From Lepturacanthus savala (taxonomy: Eukaryota; Chordata; Actinopteri; Scombriformes; Trichiuridae): a stretch of 64,000 nucleotides of DNA. Location of the stretch: contig CM060465.1 in NCBI GenBank assembly GCA_030544235.1, forward strand, positions 11,604,001 through 11,668,000, given 5' to 3'. Shown here piece after piece: positions 35,541 through 44,840 of this stretch. A program made the translations under genes and the position numbers. The notes below the pieces were generated by a model that saw only the letters and a program-made list of their open reading frames with translations, had not been told where the DNA came from and searched no databases. The number at the start of each line of letters is the position of its first letter. Position 1 is the stretch's first letter.

Positions 35541-35758
35541 TGAGACGCAATTTATCCACAACTTACAATGCGGTATTGGGAGCTCTCCCCAGGAAGATTA
35601 AAACTCATTCACACTGGGGCAAATGGCACTTTGTCAAACCTATTCATATTTCAATATGACCCCCAGTTTGTTGTGGTCATATAAATTTGGTTTCTCCTTT
35701 CTGGATTTTAAATCAGGTTTAAAAAAGGTTTTCTTGCACTAAATTTCAAAACTGAAGA

Positions 35759-35790
35759 AGCCTCTTGGATGAGAGGTGAAACACCTTTAA
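35759..35790 (+). other. Conserved hairpin at the Penelope-like 3' end (copy B)
   Basis: CCTCT at 35761-35765 pairs with AGAGG at 35772-35776 around the loop TGGATG, followed by tgaaacacc. This is the counterpart of the hairpin in copy A with one compensatory base-pair change. Confidence 0.4.
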
Positions 35791-35837
35791 ACCAACTAAG
35801 AAGTCCAATTGCTTTGCTCTACAACTCCACAAGAAAA

Positions 35838-36149
35838 GGCTATACGAATAATAATTGATTTTGAATATAACCTTGAGATCTGAACCTCTAAACTAGAAAG
35901 TACTCCGAGAGCCCAGACCTCTGCCAAGCATATTGTGACTCCCACACTACGTTGTCCTAGGCATAGTCCAAGTCCTCTCTTAGTTGCTGTGGCGTAGTGT
36001 ATAAAGAAAAAAAGAAGACGAGTCAGAGCATATGTGTTTGGTTTGTGTCGGGGCGATCATTGATTTTGAGGCAATATGTTGAAACTATCTCAAGTCCCTG
36101 TCTGAGGGAGAGGCAGCGTAATTTGCTGTCTTGCAACACTAACACCCAT
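35838..36149. other. Unassigned sequence between Penelope-like copy B and the teleost repeat
   Basis: No motif recognised. It may be a diverged internal part of the teleost repeat whose body clearly resumes by about 36150. Confidence 0.4.
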
Positions 36150-36620
36150 TACTGAATTGTCCCCATTTGTAAACTTTCTCATAACAAAGTTCTGTGTGTG
36201 TGATGTTAGAGACACGTTTTGAAGCGGTTGCGGGTTATTCTCTAGGAGAAATTTAAGTGTCACGACAGTGACTTCCTGTTGCCAGCAGGGGGCGGTCTTA
36301 CGTGGTGTGAATATGAACATATACACATGTTCAGTGCGGGACTACTATCATACACAATCAATTTCATCCAGATTGTATGCTCATTTCCTGGAGAAATCGC
36401 CACTTCCTTTTTCATGGCGAAACATCAGAATTTGAGGCCTCACCGTGGTCACGCCGTAAACTGTAGAGCAAACATTTCAAAAACTTATCATCATCAAGGT
36501 CTTTAGATCTCACAGCCAAAGTTTGAAGTTGCTGCTGATAAACCCCTAGAACTAGTATGTTCAAGTATTATGTCTGCAAACAGCGTTTTTGTTGACATTC
36601 AATTCAAAATGGCCGACTTG
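36150..36620 (+). repeat. Teleost gctgcaagcagcgatga repeat, body segment 1
   Basis: The blocks gacagtgacttcctgttgccagcagggggcggt (from 36264), catatacacatgttcag, acttcctttttcatggcgaaacatcag and gaggcctcaccgtgg recur in diverged form at 42949-43250. Allowing for the L1 insertion the native spacing is about 780 bp. The segment ends at the 15-bp target site of the L1 element (36606-36620). Confidence 0.7.
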
Positions 36621-36787
36621 AGGCGCTAGCGAGCAGGCGATGGAGTAGGCAGCACAAGCAACATGCTCTGCTGAATTTCGGCTAAAAGTTCTTTTTTAGG
36701 CACCTTACACCAACAGAAAACTAAGACACATCGTTCTGAGCTAAGTCTTTCTCAGTATATCATTTTTATTGTGAAGCCGCAGCACGA

Positions 36788-37651
36788 ATGTCCTACAATT
36801 TGCGAAGATACGAGTTCGCCGGAGGAGCTAATGCAGCCGCGCCCAAGGCCTCAAGCCCGAGTGAGTCACCACCCAGGTGCAGCACACCTAAGCCTAATGA
36901 CCAAATGGATGTCGCGGACCTGAAAGCAGAAATCCTCATGGATTTGAAAATGGACATAGCTATGCTGCTCAGGTCGGAACTCAAGACCGCTCTGGCCGAA
37001 GACTTTGAAAACATCAAACACGAGCTACAGGCAGTAAAAACGGAGCTAGCAAACAACACCGCGGCGATTCGCTCCGACGTGGAGACAATGAAAACAACAG
37101 TGGCGCACATGGAGCAGGGGCTTTCGTCATGCTCAGACGACGTGACCACATTGCAAACAAAAGTGGGTAAACTCGAGACAGAGGTCGGCAGTCTACGGGA
37201 GAAATGTCTTGATATGGAGGGAAGAATGAGACGCTCCAACATCCGAATATTAAATGTCCCAGAGACCGCAGGCTCAAGCACACCCACAGCTGTCTCCAAA
37301 CTATTAAGAGAAGTGCTAAAAATAGACAAAGATGTCCTGATCGATCGGTCCCACAGGGGTCTACAGCCGAGAAGCCAAGATGGTAAACCCCGTGTCATCG
37401 TGGCGAAAGTCCACTACTACCAAGACTGCGCTGACGTCCTCCGCCGCGCCAGGGAGTCCGGACCGCTCCGGTTCAAAGGGACCGACATCTCCATCTTCCC
37501 GGACTACCCCCCGAGCGTTGTGCAGGCCAGATCCGCCTTCAGCGAGGTGAGACGACTACTTCGTGGACGCGACGGTGTTAAATACGGTCTTCTCTATCCA
37601 GCACGGCTCCGGATCAGGCATAACGGGACTGAAAAGCAGTTTCAACCATGA
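36788..37651 (+). CDS. L1-group ORF1 protein, RNA-binding chaperone
   Basis: A 287-residue protein with the ORF1p plan of L1-group LINEs. A short, Pro/Ser-rich N-terminus comes first. A long coiled coil covers about residues 38-140 (heptads through DLKAEILMDLKMDIAMLL and VTTLQTKVGKLETEVGSL). An RRM-like domain then opens with MRRSNIRILNVPE, followed by a C-terminal domain with ISIFPDYPPSVVQ-x-RSAF and YGLLYPARLRI. The protein would trimerise through the coil, bind the LINE RNA and act as a nucleic-acid chaperone in the cytoplasmic RNP. The frame ends at FQP; relatives often run slightly further, so a small C-terminal loss is possible. The start at 36788 is the first ATG and gives the full plan. 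Confidence 0.88.
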   Translation: MSYNLRRYEFAGGANAAAPKASSPSESPPRCSTPKPNDQMDVADLKAEILMDLKMDIAMLLRSELKTALAEDFENIKHELQAVKTELANNTAAIRSDVETMKTTVAHMEQGLSSCSDDVTTLQTKVGKLETEVGSLREKCLDMEGRMRRSNIRILNVPETAGSSTPTAVSKLLREVLKIDKDVLIDRSHRGLQPRSQDGKPRVIVAKVHYYQDCADVLRRARESGPLRFKGTDISIFPDYPPSVVQARSAFSEVRRLLRGRDGVKYGLLYPARLRIRHNGTEKQFQP

Positions 37652-38272
37652 CTTGAAAGAGTGAGAATAGCTCAATTCTACTCTGAATAAGGTTGGTGCT
37701 GTCCATCCAGTCACAAAAACACATCATGTTGACTGCACTCTACAGAGCCAAATGACTCCAGTTTGTTCCAGATGAAAAAGTAGACAGCAGCTAAGGTTAA
37801 AAATTGTGCTGTTTTTTCACTCTTTTGTTTTTGTTTACAACAGATAATGATCTGTATGGTCAGTATACTGCTATGTCACTATCAGTATCATTTTCTTTTA
37901 AGTTTATTCAGCATTTAGATTATAGAAGGAAATATTTTTGTCTTTAAATGAGGGAAAAACTTTTGAATTTAAAACATTTGCTAAGGTGCCTTATACAACA
38001 CTATGTTTTACAGCAGAGTTTGTTCTTTTGAAGCTAGTGTATCCTCACACAAGCACTTAAATGTGTAGATATTGTTGCGAGGGGCTTGGGAATCACCTAG
38101 TTCTTTCAGGTGAGGGTTGGGGATTTACTGTACCTGGGTTTACAATCAGTTTTCTTTTCTTTTTCTCTTGGTTCATTGGGCATGCGTACCTATCTCTTAA
38201 AGGTCCTTACAATATTTTTGAAACTATGAATGCAGGCAGTCATAACACACCGTTAATTCTTCCCTTTTAAAT

Positions 38273-41200
38273 ATGACCACGACTAACAAAGACTTTTCAA
38301 ACAAATCACCTAACTGTGACGTAACCTTTGTAAGCTGGAATGTAAAATCCTTGAACCATCCCACTAAACGAAAGAAAGTATTGACTCATTTGAGTAAATT
38401 AAAGGCAGGAATTGCCTTCCTTCAGGAGACGCATCTCCGAACCTTTGACCATTTTCGACTCAGGGGTGGATGGATTGGTCAATCATATCATTCTAACTTT
38501 CACTCCAAATCTAGAGGTGTGGCCATCCTTGTTAATAAGAACATCCCATTTGTTATGTCAAAGGTTGAAACAGACTCCTCAGGACGTTATGTAATTGTGG
38601 TGGGCAGACTGTATAATACACCAGTTGTACTAGCCAACGTATACGCACCACATTGGGATGATAGTTCTTTTTTTATTAACTTCTTTGCCCATATCCCCAA
38701 CATGGACACACATCATCTTATCCTCGGAGGGGATATGAACTGCACATTATCACCTAACCTGGACCGTAGCTCGCCTAGGACTGCGTCCAAATCCAGTGCA
38801 GCGACCCAACTGCAGCTTTTTCTCAATACAAATGGTGTAGCTGATGTGTGGCGCTTTCAAAATCCTACGGGTAGAAGCTATTCCTTCTTTTCACCGGTTC
38901 ACGGAACATACTCGCGCATAGACTATTTCTTTTTGGATAAAAGGCTCCTTTCACTAATAAGGAAGTGTGAATATCAAGCCATAATTATTTCAGATCACGC
39001 ACCTTTGTTGATGACTTTATGTATACCAATTTCCCATGCCAACTATCACCCCTGGCATCTTAACACTTTATTACTTTCAGATGAAGACTTCATTAAGTAT
39101 ATCTCCTCTGAAATAACTTTCTTCCTCAAACATAATCAAACCCCAGGAATGTCCTCTTTAACAGTGTGGGAATCCATGAAGGCATACCTTAGGGGACAAT
39201 TAATATCATACAGTGCACAACAAAGAAAATGTCACAATATTAAACTTGAACAACTAACGACTGATATTCTCAAATTAGACACTATACTTGCTGTCACCCC
39301 ATCCGACGACTTATTCAAACTACGTTTGACTCTTCAAACAGAGTTCAATCTGTTATCAACAAGACAAATTGAAAACCTAATAAATAAATCACAGAGTAAA
39401 ACATACGAATGTGGTGAAAAGATTGGGAAGATTCTAGCCCATCAGCTTCACCAGAAAAATGTGGATAGAATTATAGCTGAGATTAATGATGAATCAGGCA
39501 CTAAACATATAGATCATTCTGAGATTAATTCATGTTTTCATAAATTTTACTCTAAACTGTATGATAGTGAATCTCTTGGCGACCATGTCCTATTTGATTC
39601 ATTTTTCAGGAAAATAAACATCCCCACAATTAACAACAAAACTGCATCTGAGCTAGATAAACCATTTTCTGCACAGGAACTTATGAACGCAATTAAGCTC
39701 ATGCAAGCCGGAAAGTCCCCAGGACCCGATGGGTTCCCGAGCGAATTCTTTAAAAAATTTGCAGACCAGTTGTCTCCTATCCTGCTTTCTGTATTCAAGG
39801 AGTCGCTCGCCACTGGTTCTCTTCCTCCAACGATGCGACAAGCAACCATCTCCCTTATTCCTAAAAAAGATAAAAACCCGCTAGACTGTGGTTCATATCG
39901 TCCCATTTCACTCTTAAATGTAGACAGTAAAATCCTGTCCAAAATGCTGGCCTGCCGTTTAGAAGCGGTTTTGCCCTCAATTGTAGCCGATGATCAAACT
40001 GGCTTTATTAAAGGTCGTCAGTCCTTTTTTAACATCAGGCGCTTATTTAATATTCTCTATGGTCCCACTCCACCCGACATTCCAGAAATATTACTATCAC
40101 TTGATGCTGAGAAGGCGTTTGATCGGGTGGAGTGGGATTATCTCTTCTACACTCTAAAACAATTTGGCTTTGGTGAAAAATTTGTTTCCTGGATCAAAGT
40201 TCTGTATTCTTCCCCTCTTGCAGCTGTCCGAACAAACAATAACCTCTCCTCCTACTTCCCTCTACATCGTGGCACCCGGCAGGGTTGTCCCCTGTCCCCA
40301 CTCCTGTTCGCCATTGCGATTGAACCGCTGGCCCTAGCGTTACGTGGTGAAATCAATATAAAGGGAATTCGGAGATATGACTTGGATAATAAGGTGTCCT
40401 TATATGCCGATGATATGCTTCTATATCTCTCTCATCCTTTAACTAGCCTACCAAACACTCTCAACCTGCTTGAAGAATTCGGCAAAATATCAGGCTATAA
40501 AATTAACCTACAGAAGTGTGAAATTATGCCAGTGAATATAGCAGCTAAACAAATTGATTTTAGTCTATTCCCGCTTAAAATCAGTCCACAAAAATTTAAG
40601 TACTTGGGAATCTGGATAACCCATGCCTTCAAAGACATATTCAAAGCAAATTTCTCACCACTATTGGCTAATCTCAAACGAGATTTGGAACGTTGGAGTT
40701 TACTCCCCCTGTCATTAGGAGGCAGAATTAATATAATTAAAATGAATGTCTTGCCCAAATTTCTGTACATATTTCAATGCATTCCCTTATACCTATCTAA
40801 AAACTTTTTCATGTCAGTGGACAGTTTGGTGTCGGGATTTATATGGAACAAAAAACACCCCCGAATGCGGAAAAGGATCCTACAACAACATCGTAAACAT
40901 GGAGGATTATCCCTCCCTAACTTCCAGTTTTATTATTGGGCCGCCAACATCAGAGCCATGTTGTTTTGGAAGGACTCTCCATCTGGCGACACCACCCCTG
41001 AGTGGTTACGAATGGAAATCTCCTCTTGCTTTCATACTTCTTTACATTCACTTCTATGCTCAAAACTACCTCTTTTGGACTCCATATCTAAATTCACCTC
41101 AAATCCGATTGTGAAACACTCTTTCAAAATTCTAACACAATGCAGGCGGAGTTTTTCTCTCAAAGACCTGCCCATTTGTGCTCCTATAATAAAAAACCAC

Positions 41201-42091
41201 CAGTTTATCCCATCACTCATAGACGATGCCTTTCGTGAATGGGCTAGTAGAGGAGTTGCCACAATGGAGAATCTATTCATTGATAATATCTTTGCATCTT
41301 TTGATCAACTAAAGCTTAAATTTAACATCCCAAACTCTCATCTTTTTAGATTTTTACAGCTCCGCAGTTTCATATCAGCATCATTTACTCACTTCCCATC
41401 CCAACCACCCAATACCCTCCTAAACTCTATTCTGAAGCTTAATTCAGGTTCCAAAGGGAATATTGGGAACATATATTCCTTACTAAATACATACAATTTA
41501 GAACCTTTGACATCATTAAAGATAAAATGGGAGGCCGATTTGGGATTTGAACTTCCTGAGGATGCTTGGGAAAGAGCTTTAGATAGAATATATTCCTCTT
41601 CAATCTGTTTACGACACACGGTTATCCAGTTTAAGGTCATGCACCGTCTCCATTGGTCTAAAGTGAGACTAGCAAAGTTTGCACCTGACATAGATCCCAT
41701 CTGTGATAGATGCAAACAAGCACCAGCCACCCTCTCACACATGTTCTGGTTTTGTTCAAAACTAAACAACTTCTGGCAGTTAATATTTAAAACTTTTTCA
41801 GATGTTTTACAAGTACCTATTGAACTTTCTCCCGTCACTGCCATATTCGGAATAACTCAACAAGATACTCACCTTAACCGCCAGGCACGGAATATGATAG
41901 CCTTTGCATCTCTTATAGCCAGGAGATTAATACTTTTTAAGTGGAAGGAGAAACTTCCCCCAACCTTTAAGATGTGGATTAATGACCTTCTACACCACTT
42001 GGTACTAGAGAAGATTCGTTACTCTACGAGAGGGGGTATTCAAAAATTTCATGCTACATGGAGACCGTTCTTAAGTTATATAGAGAAATAA
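38273..42091 (+). CDS. L1-group ORF2 protein: endonuclease and reverse transcriptase
   Basis: A single open frame of 1272 residues. The N-terminal APE-type endonuclease keeps its motifs: FVSWNVKSLN, LQETHL with Glu52, NVYAPHWDD, GGDMN with Asp154, SRIDYFFL, and SDHAPL at 240-245. The RT follows: KSPGPDGFPSEFF, IPKK, YRPISLLNVD, QTGFIKGR, LDAEKAFDRVEWDYL, GTRQGCPLSPLLFAIAIEPLA, YADD at 711-714 (bases 40403-40414), and FKYLGIWIT. A C-terminal zinc-knuckle-like CDRCKQAPATLSHMFWFC spans 1144-1161. The protein nicks target DNA and primes reverse transcription there. All catalytic residues I can check are present and no frameshift or internal stop exists. Confidence 0.95.
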   Translation: MTTTNKDFSNKSPNCDVTFVSWNVKSLNHPTKRKKVLTHLSKLKAGIAFLQETHLRTFDHFRLRGGWIGQSYHSNFHSKSRGVAILVNKNIPFVMSKVETDSSGRYVIVVGRLYNTPVVLANVYAPHWDDSSFFINFFAHIPNMDTHHLILGGDMNCTLSPNLDRSSPRTASKSSAATQLQLFLNTNGVADVWRFQNPTGRSYSFFSPVHGTYSRIDYFFLDKRLLSLIRKCEYQAIIISDHAPLLMTLCIPISHANYHPWHLNTLLLSDEDFIKYISSEITFFLKHNQTPGMSSLTVWESMKAYLRGQLISYSAQQRKCHNIKLEQLTTDILKLDTILAVTPSDDLFKLRLTLQTEFNLLSTRQIENLINKSQSKTYECGEKIGKILAHQLHQKNVDRIIAEINDESGTKHIDHSEINSCFHKFYSKLYDSESLGDHVLFDSFFRKINIPTINNKTASELDKPFSAQELMNAIKLMQAGKSPGPDGFPSEFFKKFADQLSPILLSVFKESLATGSLPPTMRQATISLIPKKDKNPLDCGSYRPISLLNVDSKILSKMLACRLEAVLPSIVADDQTGFIKGRQSFFNIRRLFNILYGPTPPDIPEILLSLDAEKAFDRVEWDYLFYTLKQFGFGEKFVSWIKVLYSSPLAAVRTNNNLSSYFPLHRGTRQGCPLSPLLFAIAIEPLALALRGEINIKGIRRYDLDNKVSLYADDMLLYLSHPLTSLPNTLNLLEEFGKISGYKINLQKCEIMPVNIAAKQIDFSLFPLKISPQKFKYLGIWITHAFKDIFKANFSPLLANLKRDLERWSLLPLSLGGRINIIKMNVLPKFLYIFQCIPLYLSKNFFMSVDSLVSGFIWNKKHPRMRKRILQQHRKHGGLSLPNFQFYYWAANIRAMLFWKDSPSGDTTPEWLRMEISSCFHTSLHSLLCSKLPLLDSISKFTSNPIVKHSFKILTQCRRSFSLKDLPICAPIIKNHQFIPSLIDDAFREWASRGVATMENLFIDNIFASFDQLKLKFNIPNSHLFRFLQLRSFISASFTHFPSQPPNTLLNSILKLNSGSKGNIGNIYSLLNTYNLEPLTSLKIKWEADLGFELPEDAWERALDRIYSSSICLRHTVIQFKVMHRLHWSKVRLAKFAPDIDPICDRCKQAPATLSHMFWFCSKLNNFWQLIFKTFSDVLQVPIELSPVTAIFGITQQDTHLNRQARNMIAFASLIARRLILFKWKEKLPPTFKMWINDLLHHLVLEKIRYSTRGGIQKFHATWRPFLSYIEK

Positions 42092-42361
42092 GATGTCACT
42101 ACTTTTGGTGTTTTATATGACTGATACTGTATTGTGTATAACTTGAACCCATAAGGACCACTCTCAATCACTTGTACATTTTTTATTTATTTATTTGCTT
42201 CTCATGCTGTTTTGGTTATGTAACTATGATTTTACTTATTTTAATTATGTCAATTCTTTATTCTTATTCATATATAGGTATAGGTATATGATGCATGTAA
42301 TACAAGTGGTTGTATACCAATTTAATACAAGATTGTCAAATGGTGCAGTAATATTGTTGTA

Positions 42362-42392
42362 GGGAGGGGGCTCCGTTGGAGCGGGTGGGGGG
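42362..42392 (+). other. G-quadruplex-prone run with hairpin loop in the L1 3' UTR
   Basis: Four G-runs occur: GGG 42362-42364, GGGGG 42366-42370, GGG 42383-42385 and GGGGGG 42387-42392. The 12-base middle loop contains ctcc-gtt-ggag, which can form its own small stem. Mammalian L1 3' UTRs are known to carry G-quadruplex sequences, so the position is suggestive. Confidence 0.6.
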
Positions 42393-42531
42393 TGGAGGTT
42401 GTTGTTTGTTTATATTTGTATTATTCCTGATCATTTACATTCTTGAATTTATGTACCTTGTGCATTATGTTCCTATGTACAAATATAAATAAAAAGACTT
42501 GGAGCAAAAAAAAAAAAAAATGGCCGACTTG

Positions 42532-43838
42532 CTGTTGGACTTAGGTTATGGGTCCAAGAGGCTTTTTTGTCTGTCTTGACCTACTTCATGTGTGTGCTGA
42601 ATTTCGTGAGTCTAGGTTAAAGATAAAGCATGGGGCTTTACATTTGAAAGTTATTTCCTGCTACCAATAGGGGGCACTATGAGTGTAAGTGAATATGAGT
42701 GTATAAATATGTTCAGGGCGGGACCCTTATGAAGCATCAGAGATTTGGTGCAGATAGAATATAGCATGTGGAAGTTATGATGAGTTTATGTCACATGGCG
42801 AGGGATGGAAACTCGCCGTCTCGCCGAGGCCACGCCCTCCAATGAAAACTCATGGTATTATAGACATTTCATCACAAAGGTCTTGACATGCCAGAAACAC
42901 AATTTGAAGTGGTTATCCATAATTTCCTCTGAGAAATTCATTAAAGCGTGACGACAGTGACTTCCTGCTGCCAGCAGGGGGCGGTTTGACATGGCGTGAA
43001 TATGAACATATACACGTGTTCAGGGGGGGACCAGCATCATACACCATCAATTTCATGCAGCTTGAATGTTCCTTTCATGGAAAAATCACAACTTCCTTTT
43101 TCATGGCGCAACATCAGGATTTGAGGCCTCGCCGAGGCCACGCTCTAACCTTTAGAGCCAACATTTCAATGATTTTTCATGATCAAGCCCTTTAGATGCT
43201 ACAACCAAAATTTGAAGTCGCTGTTGGCAATTTCCTAGGACTAGTTCGTCAAAGTACAATGCCTGCAAACAGCGATTTCTGCAACTTTTGGCGATGTTCG
43301 ATTCAAGATAGTGAACTTCCTGTTGGAGTTAAGCTATGGGTACCATGGATCATTTTTGTCCGTCTTGACCTGATACATGTGTGTGCCGAATTTCGTTCCT
43401 CTATCTGAAACTATATGGTGAGGGTGTTCTTTTGAAAAATGTTAGGTGGCGCTATAGAGCCATTTTGCCACGCCCATATTCAAATCCTATAAAATACGTA
43501 AATTTTCACCAGGCCCGATGCAGCTGCCAAATTTGGTGAGTTTTCGTGTATGTTCAGGCCCCCAAAAAGGCAGTTGATTACGCGGAAGAAAATCTGAAGT
43601 GTCAAACGAAGAACAATAGGGCCTCGCGTACCGCGACTGCCTTGCAGTCGCCGCTCGGTAGGGCCTCGCGTACCGCGACTGCCTTGCAGTCGCCGCTCGG
43701 TAGGGCCTCGCGTACCGCGACTGCCTTGCAGTCGCCGCTCGGTAGGGCCTCGCGTACCGCGACTGCCTTGCAGTCGCCGCTCGGTAGGGCCTCGCGTACC
43801 GCGACTGCCTTGCAGTCGCCGCTCGGGCCCTAATAAAA
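42532..43838 (+). repeat. Teleost gctgcaagcagcgatga repeat, body segment 2 and tail
   Basis: Continues directly after the L1 target duplication with ctgttggacttaggttatggg. Sub-blocks repeat: agggggcactatgag (42670), agcagggggcgg (42974), ttcaagatagtgaacttcctgttgg (43303) and gttaggtggcgctatagagcc (43440). It then enters the 42-bp tandem array and ends gggccctaataaaatgg, the usual end of this repeat. It has no coding function that I know. Confidence 0.7.
43619..43826 (+). repeat. 42-bp palindrome-containing tandem array, five units
   Basis: The unit gggcctcgcgtaccgcgact + gccttgcagtcgccgctcgg + ta starts at 43619, 43661, 43703, 43745 and 43787; the last unit is cut after 40 bases. The units look identical. 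Each contains cgactg-ccttg-cagtcg, a 6-bp stem with a 5-base loop. The period is a multiple of three, so open repeat frames appear on both strands, but they have no support as genes. Confidence 0.95.
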
Positions 43839-44149
43839 TGGTATTACTATCAGGTGGCCCCAAGGAATGATGCATGTTTCAAGGTCTGTTTAATGCAATG
43901 TTACCAAACTACAAAAAATTTAAAGTGATGTGAACCATGATTTTTTTTCTGGGTTATTACCAAAATGTAATCATGTGTTCATGGTACCCTTTCCAATGAT
44001 TGCTGAAAGTTTGACAAAAATCTAAACAAAACCTTTTGAGGTATTATGAATGCACAGCATATGATAAAAAACATTGCGCATTACACAAAACCAATAATCA
44101 TGTGTTAAACAATGACTGAAAAGGCATAGCCAGAAGCAAACTGCTTATA
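43839..44149. other. No recognised feature
   Basis: AT-rich sequence between the teleost repeat and the 3' part of an antisense LINE. It may be the 3' UTR of that LINE. Confidence 0.4.
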
Positions 44150-44456
44150 AAAGCCAACCTTCAGAAGAGAAAAGAAAACAGAAAGCAAGAAAAAAACATC
44201 AGAAAAGCAAAGTAAACCTAGAATTGCAAAGAAACATTAACAGATAATCACACTTATAAACTTCAAAATAGATTTATAAACCATTTTCTTAAAAATCAAA
44301 GTGTGTTTTTTAAATTTATGTTGGCATTATTCCAGAATTTAACTTGAATGGAGAAACATCTCCATTCATACCCTTTTTAGCTTTTTGTGCAGTAAATTTG
44401 CAAACACCAAAATTATATGGAGTCTGCTGAATGATGAACTGAAGAACCTCTGTATT
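44150..44456 (-). pseudogene. LINE RT C-terminal tail, left of the sushi provirus
   Basis: On the minus strand the frame just outside the provirus reads VLQFIIQQTPYNFGVCKF. Further left come VKFWNNANINLKNTL and FKKMVYKSILKF, the usual end of fish LINE RTs (V-x-LWN-x-L...FKK-x-x-K). The matching upstream part lies at 51237-51457 beyond the provirus, so the chromovirus inserted into this LINE. The sequence is decayed with stops. Confidence 0.6.
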
Positions 44457-44827
44457 TGTAATGGCTCAGACAGCAAAGAACCTAAAGGCACGACTCAAAA
44501 GCTGAAAAGCAAAGTCCAACGATTTTATTCGTGGTCAAACAGGCAGAGTCCAAAACACTGGGAAACAGGCAGAACAACAGGGTAACAGGAATGTGGGGAA
44601 AACGCTGGAAAACTAGGCACAAACACACTAGACAATCTGGCAAAGAGCAAGTGAGACTGAACTGGTATATACAGTATAATGGAACTGATGAGGATCAGGT
44701 GTGGAGATGGGCGGGGAAGCACAGGTGAGGGGAATGGGGTAATTGCAGGACTGATATGGTGGGTGGCAAGAACTGAAATGACAGGAGAGTAACGATAAGC
44801 CAACATTTCAAAGATTAATTTGTAACA
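44457..44827 (-). repeat. 3' LTR of the sushi provirus
   Basis: A 371-bp LTR, TGTTACAAATT... to ...GAGCCATTACA on the minus strand. It shares long blocks with 50559-51231, but lacks the extra internal repeats and the 137-bp insert found there. The phrase accaaatgattttattcg-like aacgattttattcgtgg marks the transcript-end region on the minus strand. Confidence 0.85.
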
Positions 44828-44840
44828 GAACCCCCCTCTT
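44828..44840 (-). promoter_or_regulatory. Polypurine tract of the sushi provirus
   Basis: The minus strand reads aagaggggggttc directly before the 3' LTR. This is the expected second-strand primer site. Confidence 0.7.

Larger units (their letters stand above)
34971..35837 (+). mobile_element. Penelope-like element copy B with inverted terminal repeats
   Basis: A 5'-truncated Penelope-like fragment bounded by a 29-bp inverted repeat with one mismatch: 34971-34999 (ttttcttgtgtagttgtaga...) and 35809-35837 (...acaactccacaagaaaa). It keeps only the end of the linker and the GIY-YIG endonuclease region, then a 3' non-coding tail containing aagcctcttggatgagagg at 35759-35777. An inverted tail fragment at the 5' side is a known habit of Penelope-like insertions. 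It is inserted in the mosaic at 34227-43838. Confidence 0.75.
36606..42531 (+). mobile_element. Full-length L1-group LINE with 15-bp target duplication
   Basis: The body runs 36621-42520. The duplication aaaatggccgacttg is at 36606-36620 and 42517-42531, its As shared with the poly-A tail. The order is a 5' UTR of about 167 bp, ORF1 (36788-37651), a 620-bp spacer, ORF2 (38273-42091), and a 3' UTR of about 400 bp ending aataaaaagacttggagc plus 15 As. L1-group elements copy themselves by target-primed reverse transcription. Both reading frames are open, so this copy may be young and possibly active. Removing it restores a continuous teleost repeat. Confidence 0.93.

Noticed and set aside
36793..37398. 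201-codon minus-strand frame
   Set aside because: Shadow of L1 ORF1 on the opposite strand.
43619..43826. CRISPR-like array
   Set aside because: Units are contiguous and identical with no unique spacers, and the context is a fish repeat.
43480..43875. Open frames with 14-residue repeats on both strands
   Set aside because: They follow from the 42-bp tandem units being a multiple of three; no start context, homology or codon evidence supports a gene.
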